Shown here: piece after piece, positions 15,316 through 23,670 of the stretch
How positions within the stretch are numbered: position 1 is the stretch's first letter
Layout: each line of letters opens with the position of its first letter
NCBI GenBank assembly: GCA_007119345.1
Contig: SKPV01000158.1
Coordinates: forward strand, 1 to 37,080
DNA length: 37,080 nt
DNA from: Halovivax sp.
Lineage (GTDB): Archaea; Halobacteriota; Halobacteria; Halobacteriales; Natrialbaceae
Direction of reading: 5' to 3'
Program-made: the position numbers and the translations under genes
Notes under the pieces: model-generated
The model's database searches: none
What the model was told of the DNA's origin: nothing
Seen by the model: the letters and a program-made list of their open reading frames with translations, nothing else

Positions 15316-15855
15316 CTAGCGGTTCGCGAGCGCGGCCTCGAGCTCGTCGTAATCCGGGAACTCGGGCCACTCCGTCCCAACCCAGGCGCTCTCGACGGTT
15401 CGATCCTCGTCGAGGACGAAGATCGCCGGTCGCGGTTCGGCGATCCCCGCCATCCCGTCGAGGTCGTGGACGACGCCGTAGGTCTCGGCGACGTCGTTCG
15501 CCGGATCGCTGAAGACGCCGTAGGGAATCTCCTTCTCGTCGAGGAACCGGGAGATCTCGTAGGGGCTGGAGATGGAGACCGCGAGGACGGTCGGGTCCGG
15601 GGACGCGTCGGCCTCGCCACCGACCGCCTCGGCCCCGATTCCGCGATCGCGCAGCTCGGTCAGGACGTACTCCGCGACGAACGCGCCGACCATCGTCGTG
15701 AAGACGAGCACGACGGGGCCGTCGGCGGCGAGGTCGGCGAGGGTGCGGTCCTCCCAGAACTCGTCGGTGACCAGCGGTCGGGTGAAGTCGGGGGCCGTCT
15801 CCCCCTCGGCGACGTGGTCCGTCGGGCCGAGGTCGACGACGTCGAAGTCGGGCAT
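15316..15855 (-). CDS. Redoxin-fold protein lacking catalytic cysteines
   Basis: A 179-aa thioredoxin-fold protein of the AhpC/TSA (peroxiredoxin-like) type. APDFTRPLVTDEFWEDRTLA matches the N-terminal strand region, and later segments (LAVSISSPYEISRFLDEK, PYGVFSDPANDVAETYGVV, PAIFVLDEDRTVESAW) follow the peroxiredoxin order. At the active-site loop, where peroxiredoxins have T-x-x-C, it reads VFTTMVGAFVAEYV. There is no cysteine anywhere in the chain, so it cannot act as a thiol peroxidase. It starts directly after the glutaredoxin stop (TGAATG), so the two are translated as a coupled pair. Confidence 0.82.
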   Translation of the reverse strand: MPDFDVVDLGPTDHVAEGETAPDFTRPLVTDEFWEDRTLADLAADGPVVLVFTTMVGAFVAEYVLTELRDRGIGAEAVGGEADASPDPTVLAVSISSPYEISRFLDEKEIPYGVFSDPANDVAETYGVVHDLDGMAGIAEPRPAIFVLDEDRTVESAWVGTEWPEFPDYDELEAALANR

Positions 15856-16200
15856 TCAGCGCGCACCTCCGTCCGCCTCGGCCTCGTTGCCGGGCCCGGC
15901 GACATCGGTCGCGGCCGGTTCCCCGTCGGCTCCGTCCTCGCCGTAGGTCGCCTCGAGGTACGAGACGATGTTCGCGCTCTCGGCCATCGTGACGCCCGTG
16001 TTCTCGTCGACGATGACGGGGACGGTGCGGACGCCGGCGACGCGTTTGACGACGTTTCGCCGGGAGTGCAGCGGTTCGACGAACCGCGAGCGGTACGAGC
16101 GGTCGTACGCCTCGAGCACTCGGGTGACCCGTTCGCAGTACGGGCAGCCCTGAAGCCGGTAGAACGTGATCGGCGCCTCGCCGTCGGCGGTCTCGGTCAT
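15856..16200 (-). CDS. Glutaredoxin-like / GST N-terminal domain protein
   Basis: A 114-aa thioredoxin-fold protein with the glutaredoxin active site CPYC (C19-C22) in LQGCPYCERVTRVLE, a cis-Pro loop TVPVIVD, and the GST-N-like end TMAESANIVSYLEATYG. An acidic, low-complexity tail of about 25 residues follows. Haloarchaea use gamma-glutamylcysteine rather than glutathione, so the reductant is probably that thiol or a thioredoxin system. Start at ATG 16200 gives a domain-length protein; upstream codons are basic and not haloarchaeal in style. It is the first gene of a two-gene operon with the cysteine-less redoxin protein and is divergent from the CNNM transporter. Confidence 0.87.
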   Translation of the reverse strand: MTETADGEAPITFYRLQGCPYCERVTRVLEAYDRSYRSRFVEPLHSRRNVVKRVAGVRTVPVIVDENTGVTMAESANIVSYLEATYGEDGADGEPAATDVAGPGNEAEADGGAR

Positions 16201-16304
16201 GCCCGTCCGTTGGGGAAACGGTCGGAAAACGGTTGTCGTCACCCCCCGGGATCGCCGAGAAGTGGCAAGCGTTAATCGCCCCGAGTGCAAACGTCAGGCA
16301 GTCA

Positions 16305-17693
16305 ATGGTCGTGTCTCCGCTGATCGAGGTCGCGCTGGCGACGTACGAGCTCCCGCTCGTGGGGTTCGAGGTCGATCAGTCGACGGTGACGATACTGGGC
16401 GCCCTCGCCGTCGCCGTGCTCATCCTCCTGTCGGGCTTTTTCTCCTCCTCGGAGATCGCGATGTTCGCGCTCCCGAAACACCGCGTCGAGGGGATGGTCG
16501 AGGAGGACGTCGCCGGCGCCGACCGGGTAAAGGCGCTGAAGGACGATCCCCACCGGCTGCTGGTGACGATCCTCGTCGGGAACAACATCGTCAACATCGC
16601 CATGTCCTCGATCGCGACGGCCGTGCTGTCGCTCCACTTCGGCGGCCTGCTCGGGGTCCTGATCGCGACGTTCGGCATCACGGCGATCGTCCTGCTGTTC
16701 GGCGAGAGCGCGCCCAAGTCCTACGCGGTCGAGAACACCGAGTCCTGGGCGATCCGGATCGCGAAACCCCTGAAGGCCACGGAGTACCTCCTGTTACCCC
16801 TCGTCGTCCTGTTCGACTACCTCACCCGCCAGGTGAACAAGGTGACGGGCTCGACGGGGGCGATCGAGACGCCGTACGTCACCCGCGACGAGATCCAGGA
16901 GATGATCGAGTCGGGCGAGCGCGAGGGCGTCCTGGAGGAAGAAGAACACGAGATGCTCACCCGCATCTTCCGCTTCAACAACACCATCGTCAAGGAGGTG
17001 ATGACGCCGCGTCTGGACGTGACGGCGGTCCCCAAAGACGCCGGCGTCGACGAGGCGATCGAGACCAGCATCCAGAGCGGGCATGCCCGGCTCCCCGTCT
17101 ACGAGGGGAGTCTGGACAACATCCTGGGGGTCGTCCACATCCGCGACCTGGTTCGCGACCTCAACTACGGCGAGAACGACCGGGAGGACCTCGAGCTGGA
17201 GGATCTCATCGAACCCACCCTGCACGTCCCCGAGTCGAAAAACGTCGACGAACTGCTCACCGAGATGCGCGAAAACCGGCTACACATGGCGATCGTTATC
17301 GACGAGTTCGGCACCACCGAGGGGCTGGTCACCGTCGAAGACATGATCGAGGAGATCGTCGGCGAGATCTTGAAGAGCGGCGAGGAAGAGCCCATCGAGG
17401 AGGTCGACGACCGGACGGTCGTCGTCCGCGGCGAGGTCAACATCGAGGACGTCAACGAGGCGCTCGAGATCGAACTCCCCGAGGGCGAGGAGTTCGAGAC
17501 GATCGCCGGTTTCATCTTCAACCGCGCGGGCCGGCTCGTCGAGGAGGGCGAGGAGATCACCTTCGACGGCGTCCGCATCGAGGTCGAAGAGGTCGAGAAC
17601 ACGCGGATCATGAAGGCCCGGCTGACCAGACCCGAGCCCGAGGTCGACGAGGAGGGAGCGGAGGGTGCCGAAGTCGAGGCCGACGGAGAGTGA
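16305..17693 (+). CDS. CNNM/CorC-type transporter, hemolysin family
   Basis: A 462-aa membrane protein. The N-terminal CNNM (DUF21) domain has four hydrophobic segments, including GFFSSSEIAMFALPKHR (about 44-60) and NNIVNIAMSS, motifs typical of the family. A CBS pair occupies about 210-340 (EVMTPRLDVTAVP, then LPVYEGSLDNILGVVHIRDL). The C-terminal CorC_HlyC domain (about 365-445) contains DDRTVVVRGEVNIEDVNEAL and FETIAGFIFNRAGRL. Homologues export or sense Mg2+ (MpfA, CorC, CNNM); the CBS pair likely binds Mg-ATP. I chose ATG 16305, which follows a GTTAATC element (16271-16277) at about 31 nt. The acidic end is typical of halophiles. Confidence 0.93.
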   Translation: MVVSPLIEVALATYELPLVGFEVDQSTVTILGALAVAVLILLSGFFSSSEIAMFALPKHRVEGMVEEDVAGADRVKALKDDPHRLLVTILVGNNIVNIAMSSIATAVLSLHFGGLLGVLIATFGITAIVLLFGESAPKSYAVENTESWAIRIAKPLKATEYLLLPLVVLFDYLTRQVNKVTGSTGAIETPYVTRDEIQEMIESGEREGVLEEEEHEMLTRIFRFNNTIVKEVMTPRLDVTAVPKDAGVDEAIETSIQSGHARLPVYEGSLDNILGVVHIRDLVRDLNYGENDREDLELEDLIEPTLHVPESKNVDELLTEMRENRLHMAIVIDEFGTTEGLVTVEDMIEEIVGEILKSGEEEPIEEVDDRTVVVRGEVNIEDVNEALEIELPEGEEFETIAGFIFNRAGRLVEEGEEITFDGVRIEVEEVENTRIMKARLTRPEPEVDEEGAEGAEVEADGE

Positions 17694-17739
17694 CCGATCC
17701 CCCGCGCGGACCCGGACGGTTCGAACGGCGCCCGCGGAG

Positions 17740-18417
17740 CTACCGCGTCCCCACCGTCGCCTCCAGCTCCCGCGCCACGGCGGCCGGCACCACCAGTCGG
17801 CGCGGCCCGGGCACGTAGACGCCGTCGGGCTGGCGGTAGCGCAGTTTGACGATCGCGGTGTCGCCGACGTAGCGCGGCGCGACCGCCGCGAGGTCGTCGA
17901 GGTCGATCGCGTCCTCGGGGTCGTAGAGGTAGAGGACGCCCTCCTCGCGGTCGAGCGCGCCCGTCGATCGCAGGAAGACGGCGGCCACCAACACGACGAG
18001 CGCGAGCGGGATCGTGAGCGCGGCGAGCAGCTCGCCGACGTTGCCGCCCACCAGGAGGTCGAAGGTGACGATGACGGCGGCCATGACGACGGCCCCGACC
18101 GCGGCGTCGAGCGCCCGGCGGAGTCCGTCGCCGCCGCCGGGCTCGTAGTCGAACCCGGGGACGTAGCGGGCGATCGACGCCAGTCGCTGCTCGGTCCGGC
18201 CGGCGATCGCGAACGCCAGGATCGTCACCGCGAGCGCGACCAGTCCGGCGACGACGAGCGGTTGGCCGGCGGTCTCGCCGGTGATGAAGAACAGCCGTCC
18301 GAAGACGACCAGCGAGATGGCCGCGAGGAGCGTGCCGACGCCGACGGCCCACAGCGAGCGGATCGTCGCGGAGGTGTCGGCGTCGCGGCGCCACTGGACG
18401 GATCCGGCCTCGGTCAT
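17740..18417 (-). CDS. Four-helix membrane protein of unknown function
   Basis: A 225-aa protein with four predicted transmembrane helices at about 22-44, 52-72, 104-124 and 130-149. A soluble C-terminal domain of about 75 residues follows, with the segment LYLYDPEDAIDLDDLAAVAP and a beta-rich end (VKLRYRQPDGVYVPGPRRLV). I do not recognise a named family. The ATG at 18417 (MTEAGSVQWRRDAD) was preferred because longer extensions are Ser/Arg/Pro-rich and do not look haloarchaeal. It lies on the same strand downstream of PiT and could be co-transcribed with it, about 150 nt apart. It is convergent with the CNNM transporter. Confidence 0.75.
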   Translation of the reverse strand: MTEAGSVQWRRDADTSATIRSLWAVGVGTLLAAISLVVFGRLFFITGETAGQPLVVAGLVALAVTILAFAIAGRTEQRLASIARYVPGFDYEPGGGDGLRRALDAAVGAVVMAAVIVTFDLLVGGNVGELLAALTIPLALVVLVAAVFLRSTGALDREEGVLYLYDPEDAIDLDDLAAVAPRYVGDTAIVKLRYRQPDGVYVPGPRRLVVPAAVARELEATVGTR

Positions 18418-18442
18418 ACCAGAGACTCGCCAGCGGAGCGCA

Positions 18443-18568
18443 TTAGGACGTTCGATCCGACGCGCCGGCCGCGTCGGTCCCGGCGAGCCCGAGGTCGGTC
18501 TCCGCGGCGTCGAGGCCGGTCTCCGCGGCGTCGACGACGACGGGCGGCGGGCCGATCTCGCCGTCGCC
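18443..18568 (-). other. Coding-like in-frame extension after the PiT stop, with 21-bp x 2 repeat
   Basis: Directly after the PiT TGA (18571-18569) the same frame stays open for 41 codons to TAA (18445-18443). Its sequence is acidic and haloarchaeal in style (GDGEIGPPPVVVDAAETG, then LDAAETDLGLAG), and 39 of the 41 codons end in G or C. It holds a 21-bp tandem duplication (18490-18510 and 18511-18531) that gives the repeated GLDAAET/DLGLAGT-type sequence. It may be a former C-terminal tail cut off by a nonsense mutation, or spacer that happens to be open. Confidence 0.45.
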
Positions 18569-19759
18569 TCACCCGAGAACAATCGCGTAGCCGCGGTAGA
18601 TCCCGAAGCTGATGACGATGGCACCCGCGAACGAGAGCCCCCAGGCCAGAAACGTGTAGCCGATCTTGCGCGGGCTGACGCCGCCGCCGGCGCTGACCGC
18701 GGCGTAGCCGCTGCCGACGATCGCGCTGACGACGATCTGGTTGAACGACACCGGGATGCCGTAGAGGATGGCGACCTGGGCGATGGCGAACGACGGGATG
18801 AGCGCGGCGATCGATCGTCGCGGACCGAGCGAGGAGTAGTCCTGAGAGATGGCCTTGATCATCCGCGGCGCGCCGGTCCAGGCGCCGACCAGGAGGCCGA
18901 CCCCGCCGCCGACGAGCAACGCCGTGATCGTGAGGCCCACGTCGCCGGACAGCGGCACCAGCGGCCCGACGGCGAGGCCGACCTGGCTGCCGCCGGCGGA
19001 GAACGCCACGAGCGCGCCCATCACGAGCAGGAAGTGGCGCTCGGCGACCGTGGTCCCGCTGCGCATGTCCCAGCCGAGCGCACCCGCCGAAAGGAGCGCC
19101 AGCGCCGCGGTGACGAGACCCGCCCCGACGAGCGTCGACACCGGAAGCGCCCCCGCCAGTTCGACGGCGATCGAGGCGCCGCCGCCGGACGGACCCAGGA
19201 CCGCGAACTCGATGTTCGCGATGAGGGCGCCGACGATTCCCGCGAGGACCAACACGACGTGGTGCTCGGGTATCGGCTCCTCACGGAGCGCGCGGGCGGT
19301 GTAGTAGGCGATGGCGCCGCCGACGAACGGCGTGAGCGTCCACAGCGCGGCGATCTCCCGGTACTTCCACCACGCCGGGTCGCCGCCCATCGCGAAGCCC
19401 ACGCCGATCACGGCGCCGGTGACGGTGAACGCCGTCGCGATCGGGTAGCCGCTGAAGATGCCGATCGCGACGAGCGCCGCCGCGACGGTCAGTCCGATCG
19501 TCGCCGCCTCGGCCGAGAGGGTGACGCCCTCGATCAGCTCGCCGCCGACCGCCTCGGAGACGTTCGCTCCCTGGAAGATCGCCCCCAGCAGGCAGCAGAT
19601 GCCGACGAGGAAGCCGGCCCGCATCACGGAGATCGCGTTGGCGCCGACGGCGGGCGCGAACGGCGTCGAGCCGCTCGAGCCGGCGCCGATCGACCACGCC
19701 ATGAAGAGGCTGGCCACTGACGCGATCGCGAAGGTCCCCAGCGTCGCGAGGTCGACCAT
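18569..19759 (-). CDS. pit: PiT family inorganic phosphate permease
   Basis: A 396-aa polytopic protein of about ten hydrophobic helices, belonging to the Pho4/PiT family of phosphate (metal-phosphate) symporters. The inverted-repeat signatures are visible: GAGSSGSTPFAPAVGANAIS near the N-terminus followed by GAIFQGANVSEAVGG, and a second half with RRSIAALIPSFAIAQVAIL, VSFNQIVVSAIVGSGYA and PRKIGYTFLAWGLSF. It lies between a DUF5828-type gene and an unknown membrane protein on the same strand. The promoter region has a GGGGCCCC core with ACTTG/CAAGT arms that may be regulatory. The chain ends at IVLG-TGA, after which coding-like sequence continues in frame. Confidence 0.92.
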   Translation of the reverse strand: MVDLATLGTFAIASVASLFMAWSIGAGSSGSTPFAPAVGANAISVMRAGFLVGICCLLGAIFQGANVSEAVGGELIEGVTLSAEAATIGLTVAAALVAIGIFSGYPIATAFTVTGAVIGVGFAMGGDPAWWKYREIAALWTLTPFVGGAIAYYTARALREEPIPEHHVVLVLAGIVGALIANIEFAVLGPSGGGASIAVELAGALPVSTLVGAGLVTAALALLSAGALGWDMRSGTTVAERHFLLVMGALVAFSAGGSQVGLAVGPLVPLSGDVGLTITALLVGGGVGLLVGAWTGAPRMIKAISQDYSSLGPRRSIAALIPSFAIAQVAILYGIPVSFNQIVVSAIVGSGYAAVSAGGGVSPRKIGYTFLAWGLSFAGAIVISFGIYRGYAIVLG

Positions 19760-19771
19760 CTACCCGGGCTT

Positions 19772-19789
19772 ACTTGGGGCCCCTACAAG
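19772..19789 (-). promoter_or_regulatory. Imperfect palindrome at the PiT promoter
   Basis: ACTTG (19772-19776) and CAAGT (19785-19789) flank a GGGGCCCC core (19776-19783), 13-30 nt upstream of the PiT ATG. No good TATA box is visible, so promoter placement is uncertain. Confidence 0.3.
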
Positions 19790-19840
19790 TGCGTGCCGAC
19801 CCGCGACGACGTTCTCCGGCGAGTCGGCCGCGACGACGCC

Positions 19841-20560
19841 TCAGTTCGTCGTGAACTTCGAGTTGTCCTCGGGCTCCGGGGGCGCCTCGGCGCCCTCGAT
19901 GGCCTCGGCCGCTTCGACGTCCTTCTCGGTCTCGACGTGCCAGCGGTCGACCTCGTCCTCGAACTCGGCGAGGGTGTCGGAGACGTCGTCCTTGAGGACG
20001 TCGTCGTTGACGTTCACCTCGAAGACGAACTCCTCGTCGCCGTTTCGGCCTCCGGCCTGCTGGATGTTGGCGCTGACGAGTTCGTTGTCGAAGTAGTACG
20101 GGGCGAGCTGGGTCATCACGCGCTGGTAGACGGTGTCCTCGACCCGGCGGATCGCCTTCCGGCTCGCCGAGTCGGCCGCCCGCGCGACGTAACCCACCGA
20201 TTCCTTCCAGTTGCCGACGGCCTCGTCGGCGTCGTCGTCCTCGAGGGCGGCGTAGGACTCCGAGAGCTTCTCGCCGGCGGTCTTGATGTCCTCGTCGGGC
20301 GCCTTGCCGGCTTTCTCGCCTTTGCCCTCCTCGAGGTGGGCCTGCTCTGCGGTCTTCTCGCTGACGTCGCTGTCGAGACGCTCGTGGGACTTCGGGCGCC
20401 ACTCGTCCCACTCCTCGAAGGCCCTGACGAACCGGGCGCCGTAGTCGGCGTCCGGGTCGTGGACGTCCGCCTCCCGCAGCGCGGAGGTGATCCGCTCGCC
20501 GTGTTCGACGACGTCGCCCCAGTCGCCGCGGATCTTGAATCCGGAGATGCTCTCTTCCAT
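19841..20560 (-). CDS. DUF5828-like haloarchaeal protein
   Basis: A 239-aa soluble, strongly acidic protein starting MEESISGFKIRGDWGDVVEH. From memory this start is typical of the haloarchaeal family DUF5828. It is mainly alpha-helical: a first helical block (about 15-60), a Lys/Glu-rich linker with EEGKGEKAGKAPDEDIKTAG (about 77-96), a block with ESYAALEDDDADEAVGNW, and a C-terminal alpha/beta part (VFEVNVNDDVLKDDVSDTL). There are no cysteines or membrane helices. GTTATAAA (20590-20597 forward, TATA on the minus strand) lies about 33 nt before the ATG. It is upstream of PiT on the same strand with an 81-nt gap, suggesting but not proving a role connected with phosphate. Confidence 0.7.
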   Translation of the reverse strand: MEESISGFKIRGDWGDVVEHGERITSALREADVHDPDADYGARFVRAFEEWDEWRPKSHERLDSDVSEKTAEQAHLEEGKGEKAGKAPDEDIKTAGEKLSESYAALEDDDADEAVGNWKESVGYVARAADSASRKAIRRVEDTVYQRVMTQLAPYYFDNELVSANIQQAGGRNGDEEFVFEVNVNDDVLKDDVSDTLAEFEDEVDRWHVETEKDVEAAEAIEGAEAPPEPEDNSKFTTN

Positions 20561-20717
20561 CCGATTGGCGCGGGGCTATGGCACGGAGGGTTATAAACCT
20601 CTTCGCCGGAGGTGCCGGGTCCGGCGCGGAGTCGCCGGACGGCGGACGGGCGGACGGGTCGTCGGAGGGAGCAAATAGGACGCCCGCGGCGCGTCGTCGG
20701 CGGTCGATCCGCGGGAG

Positions 20718-20948
20718 TTACCGACCGTACGTGAGCCGGTGGGCCGCCGCGTCGAGTCGGGCCTTTAGGCGGCCGAGCCAGACGGCGACGAACGACGCCC
20801 GCCGGAGGTCGTCCTCGGGAACCTCGATCCGGGGTCCGTCGAAGGGGTTGCGACCGCCGCCGTGCTCGTCGTCGCCGTCGACGGCCTCGGTGGCGTCGAG
20901 GACGGTCGTGACGCTGCACCGGCCGCATGACTCCGTGCGCTTGGCCAT
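20718..20948 (-). CDS. Hypothetical small protein with N-terminal CxxC
   Basis: A 76-aa frame from ATG 20948: it starts MAKRTESCGRCSVTTVLDAT, has an acidic Gly/His-rich middle (DGDDEHGGGRNPFDGPR), and ends in a helical segment (LRRASFVAVWLGRLKARLDA). The single CxxC could bind metal as a dimer or be redox active. An upstream TTG would add five residues; the ATG fits better with a TTCATAGG element about 28 nt upstream. I know of no named family. It is divergent from the 215-aa gene, and the 141 nt between them carry a strong TATA box and palindrome for the other gene. Confidence 0.55.
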   Translation of the reverse strand: MAKRTESCGRCSVTTVLDATEAVDGDDEHGGGRNPFDGPRIEVPEDDLRRASFVAVWLGRLKARLDAAAHRLTYGR

Positions 20949-21058
20949 ATATACACGTGCCAACGGGCGGCAGTCCTATGAACGTTCGGACCGGCGGCGC
21001 CCGACGGCGGGCCGGGCCGGATGGGCCGTCCGCGTCCGACCGACCGCCCGGCGGTGAG

Positions 21059-21092
21059 TATATACGGGGTCACTGGCATGTGTGAACACATG
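21059..21092 (+). promoter_or_regulatory. TATATA box followed by a perfect 16-bp inverted repeat at the start site
   Basis: TATATA (21059-21064) is centred 28 nt before ATG 21090. CATGTGT-GA-ACACATG (21077-21092) is a perfect inverted repeat covering the predicted transcription start and ending with the ATG itself. This is the typical place for a steric repressor site. If bound by protein it would shut off the 215-aa gene; if transcribed in part it could affect initiation. Confidence 0.5.
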
Positions 21093-21737
21093 AGTGACGT
21101 TTCACGGTCGCCGGGCGACAGCCGCGAGTCCGAGCGGGAACCCGGGACCGGCGCGGAGAGCGAGGACGCGACCGAGGAGTTCCCCGAGTGGGACGACGAG
21201 TACCTCCACGGAGTGAGCAGACGGTTGCTGTACAATTACGACCTCGAGAAGGACCGGTCGATCCGGGGCGAGCGCTTCGAGCTCTACGGACGGATGGAAC
21301 TGACGAGCCGGAAGCACTTCTTGCACCCGGCGCTGTCGTTCGCCCACCACGAGTCGACCGAACACCTGTTCGTGACGCGCCGGTCGCGGATTGACGACGG
21401 AACGCTCGATCGCCTCGTCGATCTCGGTCACGAGCTGGCCGAGGAGTGGATCGAGCCGGACGAAGAGCACTTCAGCACGGACTTCACCTTCGTCGTCGTG
21501 ACGGAATCGATCCCGGAGTCCCTCGAGAAACGCGTGGCGGACTTTTCCGATCGCACCCTGTTGAAGTTCGGTTACAACGGCCACTACGAACTCAACGCGA
21601 TCGTCGTCGATCCGGACGCCGAAACGCTGGTCGCGAGCGAGAACGCGGACGTCGCGACGGCGTTCCGGCTCTGGCAGGAGATCGAACGGGCGGAACCGGG
21701 CGTGCTCGACCTGATCGCCCGGCGGTTCCAGCTCTGA
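21090..21737 (+). CDS. Conserved haloarchaeal protein next to cstA
   Basis: A 215-aa soluble acidic protein. The ATG at 21090 (MSDVSRSPGDSRES) is preferred over an earlier ATG at 21078, which is too close to the TATATA box. After a disordered Glu/Ser-rich start (1-30), conserved-looking blocks follow: WDDEYLHGVSRRLLYNYDLE, RFELYGRMELTSRKHFLHP, LVDLGHELAEEWIEPDEEHF, STDFTFVVV and DRTLLKFGYNGHYELN. I recall similar proteins beside carbon starvation genes in haloarchaea but know no function. It is convergent with cstA (16-nt gap). A perfect inverted repeat over its start suggests repression. Confidence 0.75.
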   Translation: MSDVSRSPGDSRESEREPGTGAESEDATEEFPEWDDEYLHGVSRRLLYNYDLEKDRSIRGERFELYGRMELTSRKHFLHPALSFAHHESTEHLFVTRRSRIDDGTLDRLVDLGHELAEEWIEPDEEHFSTDFTFVVVTESIPESLEKRVADFSDRTLLKFGYNGHYELNAIVVDPDAETLVASENADVATAFRLWQEIERAEPGVLDLIARRFQL

Positions 21738-21752
21738 TCGACGCGGATCCGC

Positions 21753-23633
21753 TCAGTCGTCGTCCGTCTCTCCGGCTTCACCCCCGTCCGTGACCGCCGG
21801 TTCCTCACCGATCGCGCCGACGTCCCGGAGGTTCCCGTACCCGATCCTGATCAGCGCGATGGCCAGGCCGATCAGGACGAACGCGACGAGGATCTGGACG
21901 CCGCCGGCGATGAACTCGAGGGGCGTCTCGAACGGCTCGGCGCCCTCGCCCAGGACGTTCAGGTAGAACACCTGGTAGACGGCGAGCCAGGTCAGCCCGA
22001 AGATGGTGATGACGGCCATCAGCGCCATCGGGACGCCGGTGCTGACGAGCTGTTTGGCCTCGTCCCAGTTGGCCAGCCAGACGGTGCCGGTCAGCAGCGC
22101 CAGCGCGGCGAGCAGCTGGTTCGCGCCGCCGAACAGCGGCCAGAGGTCCTCCCACCGACCGCTGCCGACGAGTACGAACGCCGCGATCACGATCACCGTC
22201 GTGTTGACGTACATGTTCGCGCCGTACTCCTCGACGGTCGTCTCCGGAGTGCCGATAACCTCCTCCATCATGTATCGACCGAGTCGGACGGCAGTGTCCA
22301 TGCTCGTGAGCAGGAAGCTCGCGAGGACGAGCGCCATGAAGGGGGCGCCGTAGGACATCGGGATGCCGAACGCCGTGAGGATCGCGCCGCCGCCGGTCGC
22401 GAAGTTCGGGAGCGCAAGCCCGATGCCGCCGTCCGCGGCGGGAAGCGCGATCACGGCGACGGCACACAGCGCGACGGCCGCGAGGAGGCCCTCGCCGAGC
22501 ATCCCGCCGTAGCCGATCAGCCTCGCGTCGGTCTCCTTGTTCAGCTGCTTCGCCGTCGTCCCCGAGGACACCAGCGAGTGGAAGCCGCTGATCGTTCCGC
22601 ACGCGATGGTGATAAACAACAGCGGGAACAGCGGCATGATCGGGAGCATGTCCGCGAGCGGCCCGTCCTGGCCGAGGAATCCGTACCAGGCCCCGATCGC
22701 GATGTCGAAGCTCAGTTCGGCGCCCTCGTGGGTCGCGTCCATCCCCGTGATGAAGGTACCGACGATGACCGCGAGCAGCGCCCCGCCGACCCCGCTGTAC
22801 AGCAGGAACGACGAGAGGTAATCGCGCGGCTGGAGCAGCATCCAGACCGGCAACACGCTGGCGATCCCGCCGTAGACGAGGATCACCATGAGCCAGGCCC
22901 CGATGTTGGCGCTGCCGAGCATCTCGGGGACGAACCACGGTGCGGTCTCGCCGAACAGGACGGTCGTCCCGTCGGCGGTCGGGAACTCCGCGCCGAACAG
23001 GGCGATCGGATACTGGATACCCACCCAGACCGACGCGAAGATGCCCGAGACGAAGACGACCGTCCCGACCGAGAACGGGAGCCCCAGCTGATACAGCCAG
23101 AACCCGAAAATGAACGCCAGCGCGATGTAAATGATGCTGGCGGTCGCCGCCTGCGGATACGCGTTGAACACCACGCCGATGACGAGCGCGAACACCGCCA
23201 CGACGAGGATCACCAGGAGGAAGGCGAACCACAGCAGCATATTCTTGCCGCGTTCGCCCACGTACTCGCCGATGATGTAGCCGATCGACTTCCCCTCGTG
23301 GCGAAGACTGCTCGACAGCGAGGTGAAGTCGTGGACTGCGCCGAGCAGCGGGTTGCCGATGGCGACCCATAGCACGGCCGGCACCCAGCCCCAGACCAGC
23401 GCCGCCGTGATCGGGCCGACGATGGGTGCCCCGCCCGCGATGCTCGAGTAGTGATGCCCCAACAGTACCGGTTTCTTCGCCGGTACGTACTCCTGTCCGT
23501 CCTCGTATCTGTGCGCCGGCGTTGTTCTCGAGTCGTCGAGGTCGACGAACTGCGAGAGGTATCGGCCGTAGCCGAGATACGCGACCGAGAAGGTCACGAG
23601 TACCAGCGCCACGATCCAGATGATGCCTGCCAT
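21753..23633 (-). CDS. cstA: Carbon starvation protein CstA family transporter
   Basis: A 626-aa membrane protein with about 16 hydrophobic helices. Family motifs are conserved: RYEDGQEYVPAKKPVLLGHH, SSIAGGAPIVGPI, AIGNPLLGAVHDFTSLSSS and RHEGKSIG. Bacterial CstA/BtsT homologues import peptides or pyruvate during carbon limitation; the substrate here is not known. Helices appear intact to the end, followed by a short acidic tail. Unlike most genes in the window it has an untranslated leader: the TATA element (23671-23677) is about 41 nt before the ATG and a GGGGAG sequence sits about 10 nt before it. A perfect inverted repeat just upstream of the TATA element points to regulated expression. 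Confidence 0.95.
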   Translation of the reverse strand: MAGIIWIVALVLVTFSVAYLGYGRYLSQFVDLDDSRTTPAHRYEDGQEYVPAKKPVLLGHHYSSIAGGAPIVGPITAALVWGWVPAVLWVAIGNPLLGAVHDFTSLSSSLRHEGKSIGYIIGEYVGERGKNMLLWFAFLLVILVVAVFALVIGVVFNAYPQAATASIIYIALAFIFGFWLYQLGLPFSVGTVVFVSGIFASVWVGIQYPIALFGAEFPTADGTTVLFGETAPWFVPEMLGSANIGAWLMVILVYGGIASVLPVWMLLQPRDYLSSFLLYSGVGGALLAVIVGTFITGMDATHEGAELSFDIAIGAWYGFLGQDGPLADMLPIMPLFPLLFITIACGTISGFHSLVSSGTTAKQLNKETDARLIGYGGMLGEGLLAAVALCAVAVIALPAADGGIGLALPNFATGGGAILTAFGIPMSYGAPFMALVLASFLLTSMDTAVRLGRYMMEEVIGTPETTVEEYGANMYVNTTVIVIAAFVLVGSGRWEDLWPLFGGANQLLAALALLTGTVWLANWDEAKQLVSTGVPMALMAVITIFGLTWLAVYQVFYLNVLGEGAEPFETPLEFIAGGVQILVAFVLIGLAIALIRIGYGNLRDVGAIGEEPAVTDGGEAGETDDD

Positions 23634-23670
23634 TGGTATGTCTCCCCGTGCCAGTGCTCACGTTGATCCA

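Noticed and set aside
20562..20717. Possible small RNA or gene between the DUF5828-like gene and the 76-aa gene
   Set aside because: Apart from the TATA box of the DUF5828-like gene I see no conserved structure or acceptable frame.
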